The position numbers were made by a program, and so were the translations under genes. Below the pieces are notes generated by a model. That model had not been told where the DNA came from. It saw only the letters and a program-made list of their open reading frames with translations, and made no database searches. 64,000 bases of DNA from an uncultured Mesonia sp. GTDB lineage: Bacteria; Bacteroidota; Bacteroidia; Flavobacteriales; Flavobacteriaceae. The stretch spans positions 41,757 to 105,756 of the forward strand of contig CANMOY010000008.1 in the NCBI GenBank assembly GCA_947499595.1, read 5' to 3'. Of the stretch, positions 53,623-63,525 are shown in pieces (position 1 is the stretch's first letter; every line of letters starts with the position of its first letter).

Positions 53623-54576
53623 TTGAACGAAGTTGAAATAGAATTACAAGAGATAAGTCCAAAAGAATTTTTTGGGTCTCAAAATAGTAACATACAATTG
53701 TTAAAACGCTATTTTCCGAAACTTAAAATTGTTGCTCGAGGAAATAAAATTAAAGCATTTGGAGATGAAGAACGATTAATAGAATTTGATAAGCGTCTTC
53801 ATATGCTGTTAGAGTACTTTGCCAAGTATAATAAACTTGATGAAAACGGGATTGAGCGTATACTCACAAGTGATAAAAAAGAAGATTACGAGACAAGTCT
53901 TTCCAGTTCAGATATTTTAGTTCACGGCGTAGGGGGCAGGTTAATTAAGGCTCAAACGGCCAACCAGCGTAAACTGGTTGAGCTCTGCCAAAAGAATGAT
54001 CTGGTATTCGCAGTTGGACCTGCTGGTACAGGTAAAACATACACCGGCGTTGCACTAGCTGTAAAAGCACTAAAAGAAAGACAAGTTAGAAGAATAATTT
54101 TAACCCGACCCGCAGTTGAAGCAGGAGAAAACTTAGGCTTTTTGCCAGGTGATTTGAAAGAAAAATTAGACCCATATATGCAGCCACTTTATGATGGTTT
54201 ACGCGATATGATTCCGCATGAAAAGCTTGAATCTTTTATTGAAAAAGGAACTATACAAATAGCCCCCATGGCGTTTATGCGTGGTAGGACTCTTGACGAT
54301 GCTTTTGTAATTCTTGATGAAGCACAAAACACCACCCACGCCCAAATGAAGATGTTTTTAACACGAATGGGGAAAAACGCTAAATTCATGATTACAGGCG
54401 ATCCAGGTCAAATAGACCTTCCGCCGCGCGTTACCTCTGGCTTAAAAGAAGCCCTTTTGGTACTTAAAGGTATTAAAGGAATTGGTATGGTATTTCTTGA
54501 CGATAAAGATGTAATAAGACATAAATTGGTAAAAGAAGTAATCGCAGCCTATAAAAAAATAGAAACTCCAGAATAA
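53623..54576 (+). CDS. phoH: PhoH family ATPase
   Basis: This 317-residue protein has a short N-terminal KH-like region (residues about 1-80), then the PhoH P-loop domain: Walker A GPAGTGKT (about 134-141), TRPAVEAGENLGFLPGDLKEK, Walker B VILDEAQNTTHAQMKMFLTR (about 227-246) and TGDPGQIDLP. PhoH proteins are RNA-linked ATPases; YbeZ-like members act with ribosome or RNA maturation factors. The start is TTG at 53623; the frame has a stop five codons upstream and no ATG, so no earlier start is possible. purC follows after 3 nt. Confidence 0.92.
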   Translation: MNEVEIELQEISPKEFFGSQNSNIQLLKRYFPKLKIVARGNKIKAFGDEERLIEFDKRLHMLLEYFAKYNKLDENGIERILTSDKKEDYETSLSSSDILVHGVGGRLIKAQTANQRKLVELCQKNDLVFAVGPAGTGKTYTGVALAVKALKERQVRRIILTRPAVEAGENLGFLPGDLKEKLDPYMQPLYDGLRDMIPHEKLESFIEKGTIQIAPMAFMRGRTLDDAFVILDEAQNTTHAQMKMFLTRMGKNAKFMITGDPGQIDLPPRVTSGLKEALLVLKGIKGIGMVFLDDKDVIRHKLVKEVIAAYKKIETPE

Positions 54577-54579
54577 AAA

Positions 54580-55539
54580 ATGACAAATACCCTAACTCAA
54601 ACTCAGTTCAATTTCCCTAATCAAAAAAGACATTATAAAGGGAAAGTACGCGAGGTATATTTTTTAGAAAATGATTTGTTAGTCATGATTGCGACCGATA
54701 GGTTGAGTGCTTTTGATGTCATATTACCTAAAGGCATTCCTTATAAAGGTCAAATACTAAACCAGATTGCAACAAAAATGATGCAAGAGACTGCAGATAT
54801 TGTACCCAATTGGCTAGAGGCAACCCCAGATCCCAACGTAGCTATAGGAAAAAGTTGTGAGCCTTTTAAAGTAGAAATGGTTATTCGTGGCTATTTGGCA
54901 GGCCACGCCGCTAGAGAGTACAAGGCAGGAAATAGAATTTTAAGTGGTGTTGCTCTGCCAGAGGGACTAAGAGAAAATGACAAATTGCCTGAACCCATAA
55001 TCACGCCAGCCACCAAAGCAGAGCAAGGGGATCATGACGAAGATATATCGCGAGAAGAAATTATTCAAAAGGGTATAGTAAGTGACGAAGATTATTTACA
55101 ATTAGAGAAATATACTTATGCACTTTTTCAAAGAGGGTCTGAGATTGCCGCTTCACGCGGATTGATTTTAGTAGATACCAAATATGAATTTGGAAAAACA
55201 AAATCAGGTGAAATTGTATTAATCGATGAAATACATACACCCGATTCTTCACGTTACTTTTACGCCGACGGTTATGAGGAGAGACAAAAGAACAATCAAA
55301 AACAAAAACAATTATCTAAGGAGTTTGTTCGAGAATGGTTAATTGAAAACAATTTTCAAGGTAAGCCAGGTCAAAAGTTACCCGAAATGAGTGACGCGTT
55401 TTGCGAACTCGTTTCAAAACGCTACATAGAGCTGTATGAGAAAATTACTGGTGAGAAATTTATAAAAGCATCATTAGAAAATTTAGCGGAAAGAATAGAA
55501 AAAAATATTAAGCAATATTTAAGTAACAAAAAGAATTAA
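54580..55539 (+). CDS. purC: Phosphoribosylaminoimidazole-succinocarboxamide synthase
   Basis: This 319-residue SAICAR synthase has the long-form family layout: [20 protein letters not shown] (about residues 16-35, ATP-binding), [39 protein letters not shown] and the C-terminal [14 protein letters not shown]. It joins aspartate to carboxyaminoimidazole ribotide in purine synthesis. It is co-transcribed with phoH and ends at a strong hairpin. Confidence 0.95.
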   Translation: MTNTLTQTQFNFPNQKRHYKGKVREVYFLENDLLVMIATDRLSAFDVILPKGIPYKGQILNQIATKMMQETADIVPNWLEATPDPNVAIGKSCEPFKVEMVIRGYLAGHAAREYKAGNRILSGVALPEGLRENDKLPEPIITPATKAEQGDHDEDISREEIIQKGIVSDEDYLQLEKYTYALFQRGSEIAASRGLILVDTKYEFGKTKSGEIVLIDEIHTPDSSRYFYADGYEERQKNNQKQKQLSKEFVREWLIENNFQGKPGQKLPEMSDAFCELVSKRYIELYEKITGEKFIKASLENLAERIEKNIKQYLSNKKN

Positions 55540-55548
55540 AAATTTTTT

Positions 55549-55580
55549 AAAAAGCCATCTCAAATAAGAGGTGGTTTTTT
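55549..55580. terminator. Bidirectional terminator between purC and topoisomerase IB
   Basis: AAAAAGCCATCTC/GAGGTGGTTTTT forms a 13-bp stem with two G-T pairs and a 6-nt loop, with a T run on the plus strand and an A run upstream that serves the convergent gene. Confidence 0.85.
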
Positions 55581-55596
55581 AATTATATTTAGGATT

Positions 55597-56688
55597 TTAA
55601 TTTTTTGCGCACGAACTTTCTTTCTTAGGAATATTTAACTCATAGCTCTCAACTAATTTTAAAATTTGACACTCTGTAGGTGATAAGTATTTATTTTCTG
55701 AAACGTTATCTATTTCATTTAAAGCGCCCTTCCTATATTGTTGAGGTAGAATTGGGTGTACGTAATACTTTTTACAAACCGCTCTTGTGTTTCCCAAATT
55801 TTTTGCGGTTTCATCGTATGCCTTAAGAATATTCTTTTCAATTGTTTTTTGATCCTCGGTTTTAGGCAGGTCTACTAAATATTCATAAAAAATACAACTA
55901 GCTCCCCACGTCCTAAAGTCTTTTGCCGAGTAAAATTCTCCGCAACTGGATTGTATGTAATTATTAATCAAACCGCTATCAATGGTTTCTTTGTCACCAT
56001 TTTTATCGTAATAGCTAAACAACTCCCAACCTGGTATTTCTTCACATTTATTAATCAATCGCATAAGTTCGGGGTCATCTACAACTATATGATGTTTCCT
56101 CCCCTTTTTTCCGATGAAATCGATAGACATTTCATCCTCCTTTCTAGAAATATGCTTATTGCGTAAAGTAGATAAACCATAGGTTTTATTTTTTTTGGCG
56201 TAATACTGGTTCCCCACCCGTATATGGGTTTCTTCTAGCAGCTTAATTACAATGGCTAATACCTTTTCTTTTGGCATCCCTGGACGGTTCAAATCTTTTT
56301 CTAAACGCTTACGAATAATAGGTAATTTTTTCCCAAAAGCAAGCATTTTAAAAAATTTGGTCTGATTTTTAAATTTAGACCAAATAGGATGGTATTTATA
56401 CACCTTTCGTTGTTTAGTATCTCTTCCTACAGCTTGCAAATGTCCGTTTTCTAAATGAGTAATTCTTACTTTTTGCCACCTTGGAGGGATTCGTAGCTTT
56501 TTAAATCGCTCAATTTGCTTTTTTGCTTTTATTTTTCTTTTTTGGTTATCTGTGTAATAAAATCCTCTACCGTGCTTGTGCCTTTTAATGGTTAGTTCTT
56601 TATCTTTTATATAAATTAAATTAGCTAAGGCGGCGAATTCTTTTGGAGAATTATCCAATTGTTGTAGGCGATTTATATCTAGCTCCAT
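55597..56688 (-). CDS. DNA topoisomerase IB, poxvirus-like
   Basis: This 363-residue enzyme has the catalytic residues of poxvirus-type topoisomerase IB: Arg in ETHIRVGNQYYAKKNKTYGL (about residue 156), the beta-hairpin Lys region FIGKKGRKHHI, Arg in SAKDFRTWGAS (about 259) and the nucleophile Tyr in CKKYYVHP (about 324). It relaxes positive and negative supercoils without ATP. Bacterial copies are scattered, and it is probably a transferred but long-resident gene; codon use here looks like its neighbours. It has its own transcript after the M42 peptidase hairpin. Confidence 0.9.
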   Translation of the reverse strand: MELDINRLQQLDNSPKEFAALANLIYIKDKELTIKRHKHGRGFYYTDNQKRKIKAKKQIERFKKLRIPPRWQKVRITHLENGHLQAVGRDTKQRKVYKYHPIWSKFKNQTKFFKMLAFGKKLPIIRKRLEKDLNRPGMPKEKVLAIVIKLLEETHIRVGNQYYAKKNKTYGLSTLRNKHISRKEDEMSIDFIGKKGRKHHIVVDDPELMRLINKCEEIPGWELFSYYDKNGDKETIDSGLINNYIQSSCGEFYSAKDFRTWGASCIFYEYLVDLPKTEDQKTIEKNILKAYDETAKNLGNTRAVCKKYYVHPILPQQYRKGALNEIDNVSENKYLSPTECQILKLVESYELNIPKKESSCAKN

Positions 56689-56766
56689 ACTTATTTTTCT
56701 TTTCTAAAGTTAAAAAAGCTAACTTTAAGAATTGCCTAATGAAAAGTGAATTTTTATTTAAAATAA

Positions 56767-56800
56767 AACAAGGGCATTTGAATTTTCAGATGCCCTTGTT
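56767..56800 (-). terminator. Terminator after the M42 peptidase gene
   Basis: A 16-bp stem (AACAAGGGCATTTGAA/TTCAGATGCCCTTGTT, one G-T pair) with a 2-nt loop; read on the minus strand it is followed by a T-rich tract. It lies between the peptidase stop (56823) and the topoisomerase start (56688). Confidence 0.8.
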
Positions 56801-56822
56801 CTATAACGATGATATTAAAAAT

Positions 56823-57911
56823 TTAATTAAAATAACTAAAAGTTTCGCCGTCTTTTATTTTTAATAAACTTTCATAAATCAGTTTGATTACGTTTTCTAC
56901 ATCTTGGCGGTGAACCATTTCAACGGTAGTGTGCATATAACGTAGAGGCAAAGAAATTAGCGCGGAGGCTACGCCACCGTTACTGTAGGCAAAGGCATCG
57001 GTATCGGTTCCAGTAGCTCTGCTAACCGCTGCACGTTGAAAAGGAATGTTTTTCTCTGTTGCAGTGTCAATAATCATTTCTCTTAGTTTATTTTGAACAG
57101 CAGGAGCATAACTTATAACTGGGCCATCACCAATTTTGGTTTCGCCTTCTTTCTTTTTGTCAATCATAGGAGTTGTCGTGTCGTGCGTCACATCTGTAAC
57201 TATGGCTACATTTGGCTTTATTCTTTGCGTAATCATTTCAGCTCCTCTTAATCCGATCTCTTCTTGTACAGAATTGGTAATGTAAAGGCCAAAGGGTAAT
57301 TCTATCTTATTTTCTTTTAAAAGCCTAGCTACTTCAGCAATCATAAAGCCACCCATCCTATTATCTAGTGCACGACACACAAATTTATTTTCGTTTAAAA
57401 TAAAGAATTCATCAGGATAGGTGATAACGCAACCTACATGCACACCAAGTTTTTCTACTTCCTCTTTGGTTGTGCAACCTACATCAATGGTGATGTTTTC
57501 TAATTTAGGGTGTTCTTCATTGCTTTTATCTCTAGTGTGAATGGCTGGCCAGCCAAAAACGCCTTTAACGATTCCATTTTTAGTATGAATATTAACTCGT
57601 TTAGATGCAGCAATCATGTGGTCACTTCCTCCATTTCTAATTACGTGAATCAGTCCATCTTCGGTTATATAATTTACATACCAAGAAATTTCATCAGCAT
57701 GTCCTTCGATAACAACTTTAAAAGGTGCATCTGGGTTAATAACTCCTACAGCAGTTCCGTAAGTATCTGTGATGAATTTATCCACGTAAGGTTTTAGGTA
57801 GTTCATCCAAAGCTTCTGACCCTCCCATTCATATCCTGTGGGAGCAGCATTATTTAAATAGCTTTCAAGAAAATTTAATGATGACTTGTTTAATAGTGAA
57901 TCTTCGAGCAT
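56823..57911 (-). CDS. M42 family metallopeptidase (aminopeptidase)
   Basis: This 362-residue protein has the M42 metal ligands in order: VIEGHADEISWYV (about residue 68), CRALDNRMGGFM (about 180), SVQEEIGLRGAE (about 213), ATGTDTDAF (about 307) and a final TTVEMVHRQDVENV. Proteins of this family (glutamyl aminopeptidase, TET peptidases, endoglucanase-annotated homologs) assemble into tetrahedral dodecamers and cut residues from peptides in the cytoplasm. The neighbouring DUF4294 gene diverges from it. Confidence 0.92.
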   Translation of the reverse strand: MLEDSLLNKSSLNFLESYLNNAAPTGYEWEGQKLWMNYLKPYVDKFITDTYGTAVGVINPDAPFKVVIEGHADEISWYVNYITEDGLIHVIRNGGSDHMIAASKRVNIHTKNGIVKGVFGWPAIHTRDKSNEEHPKLENITIDVGCTTKEEVEKLGVHVGCVITYPDEFFILNENKFVCRALDNRMGGFMIAEVARLLKENKIELPFGLYITNSVQEEIGLRGAEMITQRIKPNVAIVTDVTHDTTTPMIDKKKEGETKIGDGPVISYAPAVQNKLREMIIDTATEKNIPFQRAAVSRATGTDTDAFAYSNGGVASALISLPLRYMHTTVEMVHRQDVENVIKLIYESLLKIKDGETFSYFN

Positions 57912-57976
57912 AGAAATTTATTTTTTTTTGATTCACGAATGTACACAATAAATTTTTCATTTGCCGATTTGTACTT

Positions 57977-57984
57977 TACTTTTG
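57977..57984 (+). promoter_or_regulatory. -7 promoter box deciding the DUF4294 start
   Basis: TACTTTTG is a perfect TAnnTTTG match. It lies downstream of the TTG at 57961, so translation cannot begin there on this transcript; the next in-frame start is GTG at 58018. Confidence 0.5.
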
Positions 57985-58017
57985 GTATGGTTTTCGATCA
58001 TATTAAAACAAAAAATC

Positions 58018-58689
58018 GTGCGCAGCTTTTTAATTTTTATATTCTCTATTACTTTTCCTTTATTTGGTTTTTCTCAGAAGGTGACCACCCAATCTTCGAG
58101 TAGAAATAAGGAAATTAAATTAAAATATTTGGTAGAAAATGATAGTACCATTGTAGATCCTGTTAAATTAGAAGAGGTTGTGTTACTTAGCCCAATGAAA
58201 TTCAAGAGTAGGTTAGAGCGCAGAGAATATTTAATTTTAAAACGAAAAACTAGAAAGGTATGGCCTTATGCTACACTAGCTGCCGAACGTTTACAGACAT
58301 TAAATAAGCGGCTCGAAAATCTTGAAAGAAAGGCAGATAAACGCCGATATACCAAGATAATCCAACGCTATATTGAAGAAGAGTTTACCGAAGAGCTTAA
58401 AAAACTTACAAAAACAGAAGGCCAGATTTTGGTTAAATTAATGTATCGGCAAACAGGTGAAACTACTTTTGATATTGTGAGAAATTTGAAAAGTGGTTGG
58501 CGTGCCTTCTGGTACAATACTACAGCCAGTTTATTTAATATCTCACTTAAAGAAAAATATGATCCTACTAATATAAAAGAAGATTATTATATCGAGCATA
58601 TCTTACAACGTTCTTTTCAGCGAGGTATTTTAGAACGTCAGCCAGCTGTAGATGAAATTAATTTAATAAACTTAAAAAAGAAATTCTAA
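58018..58689 (+). CDS. DUF4294 family secreted protein
   Basis: From the GTG at 58018 the protein is 223 residues with a signal peptide (RSFLIFIFSITFPLFGFSQ) and the DUF4294 region rich in charged helices (RLERREYLILKRKTRKVWPYA, LNKRLENLERKADKRRYTK, IVRNLKSGWRAFWYNTTASL). The frame is open from 57961, but that start precedes the promoter box. DUF4294 is found in Bacteroidota; its function is unknown and the WRAFWYN motif suggests an envelope structural role. It is monocistronic. Confidence 0.8.
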   Translation: MRSFLIFIFSITFPLFGFSQKVTTQSSSRNKEIKLKYLVENDSTIVDPVKLEEVVLLSPMKFKSRLERREYLILKRKTRKVWPYATLAAERLQTLNKRLENLERKADKRRYTKIIQRYIEEEFTEELKKLTKTEGQILVKLMYRQTGETTFDIVRNLKSGWRAFWYNTTASLFNISLKEKYDPTNIKEDYYIEHILQRSFQRGILERQPAVDEINLINLKKKF

Positions 58690-58730
58690 TTATTGGAAAG
58701 ATTATTTCTATTTTAAACTTTTATGTATTA

Positions 58731-58756
58731 AAAAACCCGAGCCTTGGCTCGGGTTT
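58731..58756 (-). terminator. Terminator of the SusC/SusD operon
   Basis: An 11-bp GC-rich stem AAACCCGAGCC/GGCTCGGGTTT with a 2-nt loop; on the minus strand it is followed by a T6 run, about 50 nt after the SusD stop. It may also end the DUF4294 transcript. Confidence 0.85.
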
Positions 58757-58803
58757 CCTAACAATATATAGTCTAGTGGAACGGACCGGCTATTGTTATC
58801 AAA

Positions 58804-60231
58804 TTAATCTTCATCCCAAAATAAGGGTGTCTGTTGATCATCACCTCCAATGGCGGTAGAACCCGCTTCATAATTGGCGGCATTTAAATTTTGCTCATTG
58901 ATAGGGTAAGTATATCGTAAAGGTACTGGGTTACCCGATTGAGCTGCAGTATTTAGTGTTGGATTGTTTAATTTTCTCCAAACATACCAGCCTTGCATTG
59001 GGTTATCAAACATAGCTATCCAGAATTGCTTTCCTACCAATTCTTTCCAATTGGCGGCATTATAACTTACTCCAGGCTGGGCAAGATAGGCTGCTGCTAA
59101 GGATGAATCTCCCGTCCAATAGGTAATACTCGCAGTAATTCCGTTCTCATAATGTGAAGCGGCATTACTCACTCCACCTACACCTTCCGCGGCAGCTTGA
59201 GCCAAGAGAAATTCTACTTCTGCGTAATCCATTAGAATACCTGGGTGAGAAGGATCAGTCATTTTATCACTGAGATGAGTGTGTGAGCCGTATGGACTTT
59301 CTGCACCATATGTCCCGCCAATATATCCGCTAACGTTGTCGTCAAAATAAGCCATTCGGCGCGGATCATCTAAAGTATTCATATAGTCAACTATCGTATT
59401 GGCGGCCACATAATCATTACGACCACTTTGTATCACATCTTCCCAAATTGGGTTGGTGTTTGGTGGTGAATCTAAATAATTAAATAAAGCATTGTCATCG
59501 TTCGATGTCATTACTCCATTAGTGGTTGCTGCTTGTATAGCATCATTGGCTAAAGTAGCGTTAACATTAATTAATCGGGCTCCCAATCGTAATAATAGGG
59601 AGTTGCTAAACTTTTGCCATTTGGCCATATCTCCACCATAAATTAAATCTTGACTTGAGAATCCTTGGCCTGCAAAATCACTATTTATGGCAATTAACTG
59701 CATTATTAAGTCTTCATAAATGCCAGCCGCATTATCGTATTTTGGCAGATAATTGTCTTTAGCTAACGCCTCGGTATAGGGGATATCGCCAAAGGTATCA
59801 ACCAGAAACTGCCAGGTATACACTTCAATAACAGTAATTTGTGCTACTCGTGCATCAACTTCTTCTTGCGTTAATAAGTCTTCGTTCTCAAGCACGGTTT
59901 CTTTCGCATCTTTTAGATCACGTAATACATTTCTATATAAAACGGACCAATGGTTTTGAGGGATATTTCTTTCTCTCAATTCATAATTTGGTTCATCTAA
60001 ATAAGTCGTAGCGGTTAAGTACTGACTTATGAACCTGAATATATTAGTATTTACATTTAAGTTTGCATTTTGATCAGACAAACTTTTTGTTGCATTACTA
60101 AATAGAAATCCTGCGGGAACGCTTTCCGGATTTTTAGGATCTTCATTCAATCGCTCGTATTTATCATCACTACACGCAGTAATTAATAGCAGTAGTGAGA
60201 ATAAGGGTATGATATATTTTTTCATTGTCAT
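58804..60231 (-). CDS. SusD/RagB-family nutrient-binding outer-membrane lipoprotein
   Basis: This 475-residue lipoprotein has the signal MKKYIIPLFSLLLLITAC (lipobox Cys near 20), then RLNEDPKNPESVPAGFLFSN near residue 28, TPR-like helices and the C-terminal KQFWIAMFDNPMQGWYVWRKLNNP typical of SusD-like proteins. It covers the SusC barrel and captures the nutrient on the cell surface. The start is ATG at 60231, with ATG two codons later (60225) an equal candidate. It follows susC by 3 nt. The substrate is not evident; no glycoside hydrolase or sulfatase is adjacent. Confidence 0.9.
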   Translation of the reverse strand: MTMKKYIIPLFSLLLLITACSDDKYERLNEDPKNPESVPAGFLFSNATKSLSDQNANLNVNTNIFRFISQYLTATTYLDEPNYELRERNIPQNHWSVLYRNVLRDLKDAKETVLENEDLLTQEEVDARVAQITVIEVYTWQFLVDTFGDIPYTEALAKDNYLPKYDNAAGIYEDLIMQLIAINSDFAGQGFSSQDLIYGGDMAKWQKFSNSLLLRLGARLINVNATLANDAIQAATTNGVMTSNDDNALFNYLDSPPNTNPIWEDVIQSGRNDYVAANTIVDYMNTLDDPRRMAYFDDNVSGYIGGTYGAESPYGSHTHLSDKMTDPSHPGILMDYAEVEFLLAQAAAEGVGGVSNAASHYENGITASITYWTGDSSLAAAYLAQPGVSYNAANWKELVGKQFWIAMFDNPMQGWYVWRKLNNPTLNTAAQSGNPVPLRYTYPINEQNLNAANYEAGSTAIGGDDQQTPLFWDED

Positions 60232-60234
60232 AAT

Positions 60235-63200
60235 TTAAAAGGTTAATTTAAGACTTGCACCAAACTCACGTACGGCAGGATATGCACCAGATTGGTAACC
60301 TTGTACATTTCCTGAGCTTAATCCAGCTTCTGGATCAGAAAACGGTATATTCTTATCGATTATCCATAAATTTCTACCTATCAAAGAAATTGATGCGGTA
60401 TTAATAAATGTTTTTTCTAAAAGATTGTCATTAAATCTATATGTTAAGTTTACTTCACGTAGTTTAACAAAAGAAGCATCGTAAACGTGATCTTTATTAG
60501 CCGCACGAGCATATCCGTATGGATTTGCATAGGTATTAAAACTAGCGCGGGTAGTGTTGGGTTGGCCATCTTCGGTTACTCCAGGTAGAATTAACCCACC
60601 GCTATCTGCACCATTAGTTACAGGATCTCTTAAAGGATTCCCAAGGTCATTTAAGCCAGTTGTATTTTTATACAAACCAGTAGCATAACCGTACCAAGTA
60701 TCAAGAGAAAAGATATCACCACCTTTTTGTATATCAATTAAAAAACCTAAACTTAAGTTCTTATATTTAAAAGTGTTTTGAATACCACCAGTCCAATCTG
60801 GTTGAATGTTACCAATGATATTGTTGTTGCTATCGGTAGTTAAATAATATCCATTAGAACCAACAACACGCTGGCCATTTTCATTGTAAATATAGTCTGT
60901 TCCACGAATAGCTCCGTATGGCTGCCCTGGACTAGCATCTATTGTTATTCCTCCTTGTAAACTTGCCAAAGGTAAGTTGTCTAAACCTTCCTCTAAAGAT
61001 ATCACTTCACTTCTGTTCCGCGCCCAGTTTACAGTCATATTCCAACTGAAATCTTCCATTTTTATGGGGTTAAGACGCATTTGTACTTCAAACCCTTTAT
61101 TTTCTAAAGAACCCGCATTTCGAATTGTTGAGTTAAAACCTGTCGCATTTGAAATCGAAACAGGAGTAATTAGATCTTCAGTAGTATTATTATAATACGT
61201 TACATCAAATCCAAGTCGGTTTTTAAGGAAATTAGCTTCTAAACCGAACTCATAAGCTTTAAGGCGCTCAGGTTTTAGGTCTGGATTTCTAAGTAAGTTA
61301 ACATTACTAGCTACTGCAGCCCCTCCAAACGGATCAAGCAAAGCTAAGGTCTGAATTATTCGCTGTGGATCGGTATCATTAGAAACCTCTGCATAGTTGG
61401 CTCTAAATTTTGCAAAAGATAACCAGTCTTCTTCAATAATATTTGAAAGTAAAATACTGGTTGAGATAGAAGGGTAGTAATAGGAATTATTATCTGCCGG
61501 TAGCGAAGAAGAACGGTCTCTTCTTAACGTACCTTCAATAAAATACGTATTTAAATATCCTAAACTTGCACGAGCATATAATCCATCTACCATTTTTGTG
61601 GCTTCGTATTCGGTTGGTGCTAATAAGTTAGATACCGTATTACTTAAACTATATAAACCAGGTACGCGAAGACCGCCATTCGTAGATTGCGAAATACTAT
61701 TCCAATCTTGACGTCTTAAATTCCAACCTGCAATACCCTCTAGATTTAAATCATCGCTTAAATCTTTATTAAAAGATAGTATAATGTCATAATTGTATTC
61801 AGACTGGGTATTTAAATATTTAGAGTAACCAGAGACTCCAGAACTTCCTACATTTCTTCGTTCTTCACGGATTTCATTGTAGGTGTCAAAAGTAAATCTT
61901 CCTAATACACTAAAAACATCATTAAGCTCATAGTTTAAATTGAAATTACCAAAGTATCTATGACGATTATCGGTTTGGTAATTTTCATAACGGGTCCAGT
62001 ATGGGTTGTCTGAATAAATAGGTCTTAAATCGGTTCTACTTCTTGGATTCCAAGTAATATTTTGACGCGTTAATAAATAAGCCTCTTTTTGTTCTTTTAA
62101 GTCAACGTTTGTCTGCCACCATTGTCTAAACTGCTGCATCGGGTTTTCAGAATCATAACCCGTACCATATCTTCCTTTACCATCTGTTTTTACATAATTA
62201 AAGGTAGCACCTGCCTTAAACTTTTCCGTAAGGTCCTGCTGGCCGCTAAACTTAATTGTATTTCTTTTTATTTTACTATTGGGTAAAACACCTTCTTGAT
62301 CAAAGTTAGTAACGCTTAAGCGAAATGTACCTGTGTCGCTTCCGCCATCTAATGCAAAAGAATTGATGGTAGTCATTCCAGTTTCCCAAATTGAATTTGG
62401 GTCATTTTTTCCTGGCAACCATGGTGTTGCTTGCCCAAAAGTAGGTAAAGACGGATAGATAGAATTCCATTGATTTACCATTATATTAGGATTAAATGCG
62501 GCTCCATACGAGGCATCTTCGGTAAACGGTGTATACAAAGTGTTATAAACACCATTACCATTTGAATCTACGTTGGTAAAATAAGGGTCCCAAGGTTGAG
62601 AACCGGGCTGGTCTTCCCAGTAAATAGCATCGCCGTTTACATCAGTCCCAATCCTATCAGAATAATAAGGACCGTAACCAGCACCATATTCCTTCTGATA
62701 CTCTGGTAGAGTTTCATCATTTACCTCAGAAACCATTACCGTTGATGAAACACTTACCCCAATACCTTTACGCTTTTGCCCCTTCTTAGTTTCAATAATA
62801 ATAGCACCATTGGCGGCTCTTGATCCGTAAAGTGCAGTTGCTGCAGCTCCTTTTAGAACGTTAATAGAGGCAATATCCTCGGGGTTAATATCTGTTGCAG
62901 CATTACCGTAGTCGTATCCTCCTCGACCACCTTGCTGATCGGTAGTATTATTATTACTATTATCTATAATGATACCATCGATTACGTATAGGGCTTGGTT
63001 ATTTCCTGTTAAAGAGGCATTTCCTCGAATAACAGTATTAGACGATCCGCCCATAGTTCCTGAAGGATTGACTTGTAAACCGGCAACTTTACCTTGAAGC
63101 GAGTTTACAAAGTTTGATTGGGGTACATCCGAAACCTCATTACCACTAACTTCTTGGGTGGCATAACCTAATGATTTCTTTTCACGCTCAATACCTAAAG

Positions 63201-63525
63201 CGGTTACTACTACTTCATCTAACTCTGAAGCGTCAGCTTTCATAATTACATCTATAGTAGATTTGCTCCCTACCATTTTTTTAGTGGTTACCATTCCCAC
63301 ATAACTAAACACTAAGGTTGATTCTGAAGAAGCACTAATACTATAAATTCCATCGAAATCAGTCTGTGTTCCTTGTGTAGTGCCTTCAATTAATACGTTT
63401 ACACCAGGTAAAGGCATCCCTGTTTCATCGGTTACCGTTCCAGTAACTGTTTTTTCTTGAGCCATAATTAATGTACTCATGAAAAAAAACAGAAGTGATG
63501 AAATCACTTTCATTTTAGTTTTCAT
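60235..63525 (-). CDS. SusC/RagA-family TonB-linked outer-membrane transporter
   Basis: From the ATG at 63525 the protein is 1096 residues; 27 more codons are open upstream but contain no signal-like start. It has a signal peptide (MKTKMKVISSLLFFFMSTLIMAQ), a CarboxypepD_reg-like domain (TVTGTVTDETGMPLPGVNVL, about 25-100), a TonB-box region (ELDEVVVTALG), a plug domain (about 110-230; NVLKGAAATALYGSRAANGAI) and a large beta-barrel ending in FGASLKLTF. Together with SusD it imports a large nutrient using TonB energy. The pair stands alone: no extracytoplasmic sigma factor or degradative enzyme lies next to it in the window. Confidence 0.93.
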   Translation of the reverse strand: MKTKMKVISSLLFFFMSTLIMAQEKTVTGTVTDETGMPLPGVNVLIEGTTQGTQTDFDGIYSISASSESTLVFSYVGMVTTKKMVGSKSTIDVIMKADASELDEVVVTALGIEREKKSLGYATQEVSGNEVSDVPQSNFVNSLQGKVAGLQVNPSGTMGGSSNTVIRGNASLTGNNQALYVIDGIIIDNSNNNTTDQQGGRGGYDYGNAATDINPEDIASINVLKGAAATALYGSRAANGAIIIETKKGQKRKGIGVSVSSTVMVSEVNDETLPEYQKEYGAGYGPYYSDRIGTDVNGDAIYWEDQPGSQPWDPYFTNVDSNGNGVYNTLYTPFTEDASYGAAFNPNIMVNQWNSIYPSLPTFGQATPWLPGKNDPNSIWETGMTTINSFALDGGSDTGTFRLSVTNFDQEGVLPNSKIKRNTIKFSGQQDLTEKFKAGATFNYVKTDGKGRYGTGYDSENPMQQFRQWWQTNVDLKEQKEAYLLTRQNITWNPRSRTDLRPIYSDNPYWTRYENYQTDNRHRYFGNFNLNYELNDVFSVLGRFTFDTYNEIREERRNVGSSGVSGYSKYLNTQSEYNYDIILSFNKDLSDDLNLEGIAGWNLRRQDWNSISQSTNGGLRVPGLYSLSNTVSNLLAPTEYEATKMVDGLYARASLGYLNTYFIEGTLRRDRSSSLPADNNSYYYPSISTSILLSNIIEEDWLSFAKFRANYAEVSNDTDPQRIIQTLALLDPFGGAAVASNVNLLRNPDLKPERLKAYEFGLEANFLKNRLGFDVTYYNNTTEDLITPVSISNATGFNSTIRNAGSLENKGFEVQMRLNPIKMEDFSWNMTVNWARNRSEVISLEEGLDNLPLASLQGGITIDASPGQPYGAIRGTDYIYNENGQRVVGSNGYYLTTDSNNNIIGNIQPDWTGGIQNTFKYKNLSLGFLIDIQKGGDIFSLDTWYGYATGLYKNTTGLNDLGNPLRDPVTNGADSGGLILPGVTEDGQPNTTRASFNTYANPYGYARAANKDHVYDASFVKLREVNLTYRFNDNLLEKTFINTASISLIGRNLWIIDKNIPFSDPEAGLSSGNVQGYQSGAYPAVREFGASLKLTF

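Noticed and set aside
57987..58088. Short plus-strand frame starting ATG at 57987
   Set aside because: About 33 codons, out of frame with the DUF4294 gene whose signal peptide and domain are clear; no sign of conservation can be seen.
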